Of a stretch of 6,552 nucleotides of DNA, positions 6,109-6,552 are shown in pieces. Position 1 is the first letter of the stretch. The number at the start of each line of letters is the position of its first letter. Source of the DNA: CBFGWV01 sp965652545 (GTDB lineage: Bacteria; Pseudomonadota; Gammaproteobacteria; Competibacterales; Competibacteraceae); the NCBI GenBank assembly GCA_965652545.1, contig CBFGWV010000270.1, forward strand, positions 1-6,552. Direction: 5' to 3'. Under the pieces are notes generated by a model. It worked only from the letters and a program-made list of their open reading frames with translations, did not search any database and was not told the origin of the DNA. The translations under genes and the position numbers were made by a program.

Positions 6109-6132
6109 TCGCCCTGAGGGCAGGGCTCCTAC
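6109..6132 (-). repeat. REP-like element, minus orientation
   Basis: On the minus strand it reads head GTAGGA (6132 to 6127), stem GCCCT, loop GCCCTC, stem AGGGC, then GA continuing into TTGTCG. The head and GCGAT tail match the plus-oriented unit at 6033-6060, so the two face opposite ways with about 48 bases between them, the layout of a REP doublet (REPIN or BIME). Confidence 0.5.
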
Positions 6133-6180
6133 AGGTGCCGGATTCAGGGCCGGCGCTGGGCGATCAATGGTCCCCAGCCT

Positions 6181-6552
6181 CTAGCCGTGGAACTTGGCAC
6201 CCGAGGTCGCCCGCTCACCCAACCCTGGCGCGGGGCTGAAGCGCTCGCCGTGGATGGCGGCCAGGGCGTTCAGCCGCTCCAGCAGCACTGTCGCCCCCAA
6301 CCGATCCGCGTAACGGAACGGGCCACCGCGGAAGGGCGGGAAGCCGATGCCGAACACCGCCCCAATGTCGCCATCGCGCGCGCTGCGGATGATGCCCTCG
6401 TCCAGGCAGCGAATGGCTTCGTTGATCATCGGCAGCACGCAGCGCTCAGCGATCGCCTCGGCTGATGGCGGTGCCGAGGGCGTGATCCCCAGCACGCCGT
6501 ACACGGCCGCATCGGGTTGTTTCTTCCTGCCATCGTAGGTGTAGAAGCCCTT
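6181..6552 (-). CDS. fadJ: Fatty acid oxidation complex alpha subunit FadJ, C-terminal part
   Basis: C-terminal 123 residues of the bifunctional enoyl-CoA hydratase / 3-hydroxyacyl-CoA dehydrogenase of beta-oxidation; the 5' part lies beyond the right edge of the window, so the truncation is an artefact of the window. The fragment opens with KGFYTYDGRKKQPDAAVYGVLG, the usual junction in the 3-hydroxyacyl-CoA dehydrogenase C-terminal domain. It then has NEAIRCLDEGIIRSARDGDIGAVFGIGFPPFRGGPFRYADRLGA, the hallmark of the second dehydrogenase C-terminal repeat. The GIGFPPF-GGPFRY form and RFSPAPGL end favour FadJ over FadB, though the choice is not secure without the N-terminal half. It ends with TAG at 6181-6183 and is convergent with the pilin-like fusion gene across a 224-bp repeat-rich spacer. 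Confidence 0.9.
   Translation of the reverse strand, partial: KGFYTYDGRKKQPDAAVYGVLGITPSAPPSAEAIAERCVLPMINEAIRCLDEGIIRSARDGDIGAVFGIGFPPFRGGPFRYADRLGATVLLERLNALAAIHGERFSPAPGLGERATSGAKFHG

Larger units (their letters stand above)
5957..6180. other. Gene-free convergent spacer rich in inverted repeats
   Basis: No credible coding frame lies here. Besides the hairpin and the two REP-like units it holds the palindrome ACGGG-CA-CCCGT (6023-6034), a further GCGAATCGC-type palindrome (6000-6008), and three copies of TCAGGGC: direct at 6082-6088 and 6144-6150, inverted as GCCCTGA at 6111-6117. It separates two convergent genes, so it carries both 3' ends and no promoter is needed. Confidence 0.6.

Noticed and set aside
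5916..6239. Plus-strand open frame across the repeat-rich spacer and into fadJ
   Set aside because: It overlaps two well-supported genes and runs through the REP hairpins; no ribosome site or family resemblance.
1..6552. CRISPR array, tRNA, IS element or toxin-antitoxin pair
   Set aside because: No regularly spaced direct repeats, tRNA cloverleaf, transposase motifs or small paired genes were seen on either strand.

Overview
The window is GC-rich, densely coded and bacterial. The long IspG form, a GTAG-type REP pair and a pilin-like domain with a C-terminal cysteine loop all fit a gammaproteobacterium, perhaps Xanthomonadales/Lysobacterales or a close relative. That placement is inferred from family resemblance, not from a search.

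Layout, left to right. (1) A minus-strand pair, DUF4126 membrane protein then hemJ (protoporphyrinogen IX oxidase), separated by about 20 bp. (2) A 110-bp divergent spacer, then ispG on the plus strand (isoprenoid MEP pathway, [4Fe-4S] enzyme). Its last 13 bases overlap the 3' end of a convergent gene. (3) A minus-strand pair, a pterin-4a-carbinolamine dehydratase followed 8 bp later by a TIGR04283-type family 2 glycosyltransferase with a long C-terminal extension. (4) A 119-bp divergent spacer, then a plus-strand gene for a 682-residue exported protein. It has a Sec signal peptide, a large N-terminal region of uncertain family (perhaps DUF3352-like) and, at its C-terminus, a segment that closely resembles a type IV pilin: hydrophobic N-terminal helix plus C-terminal disulfide loop. 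(5) A 224-bp convergent (3'-3') spacer with no gene but several inverted repeats, including two head-GTAGGA REP-like units in opposite orientation. (6) The C-terminal end of fadJ on the minus strand, cut by the window edge.

Most genes are housekeeping or general metabolism (haem, isoprenoid, pterin, fatty acid oxidation) and do not form one pathway. I see no phage, CRISPR, toxin-antitoxin, IS element, tRNA or rRNA, and no convincing sign of a new multi-gene system. The most unusual item is the exported protein with the C-terminal pilin-like domain. It lacks a prepilin peptidase site and its predicted topology is hard to reconcile with its cysteine pair. The REP-rich spacer behind it is the second item worth attention.
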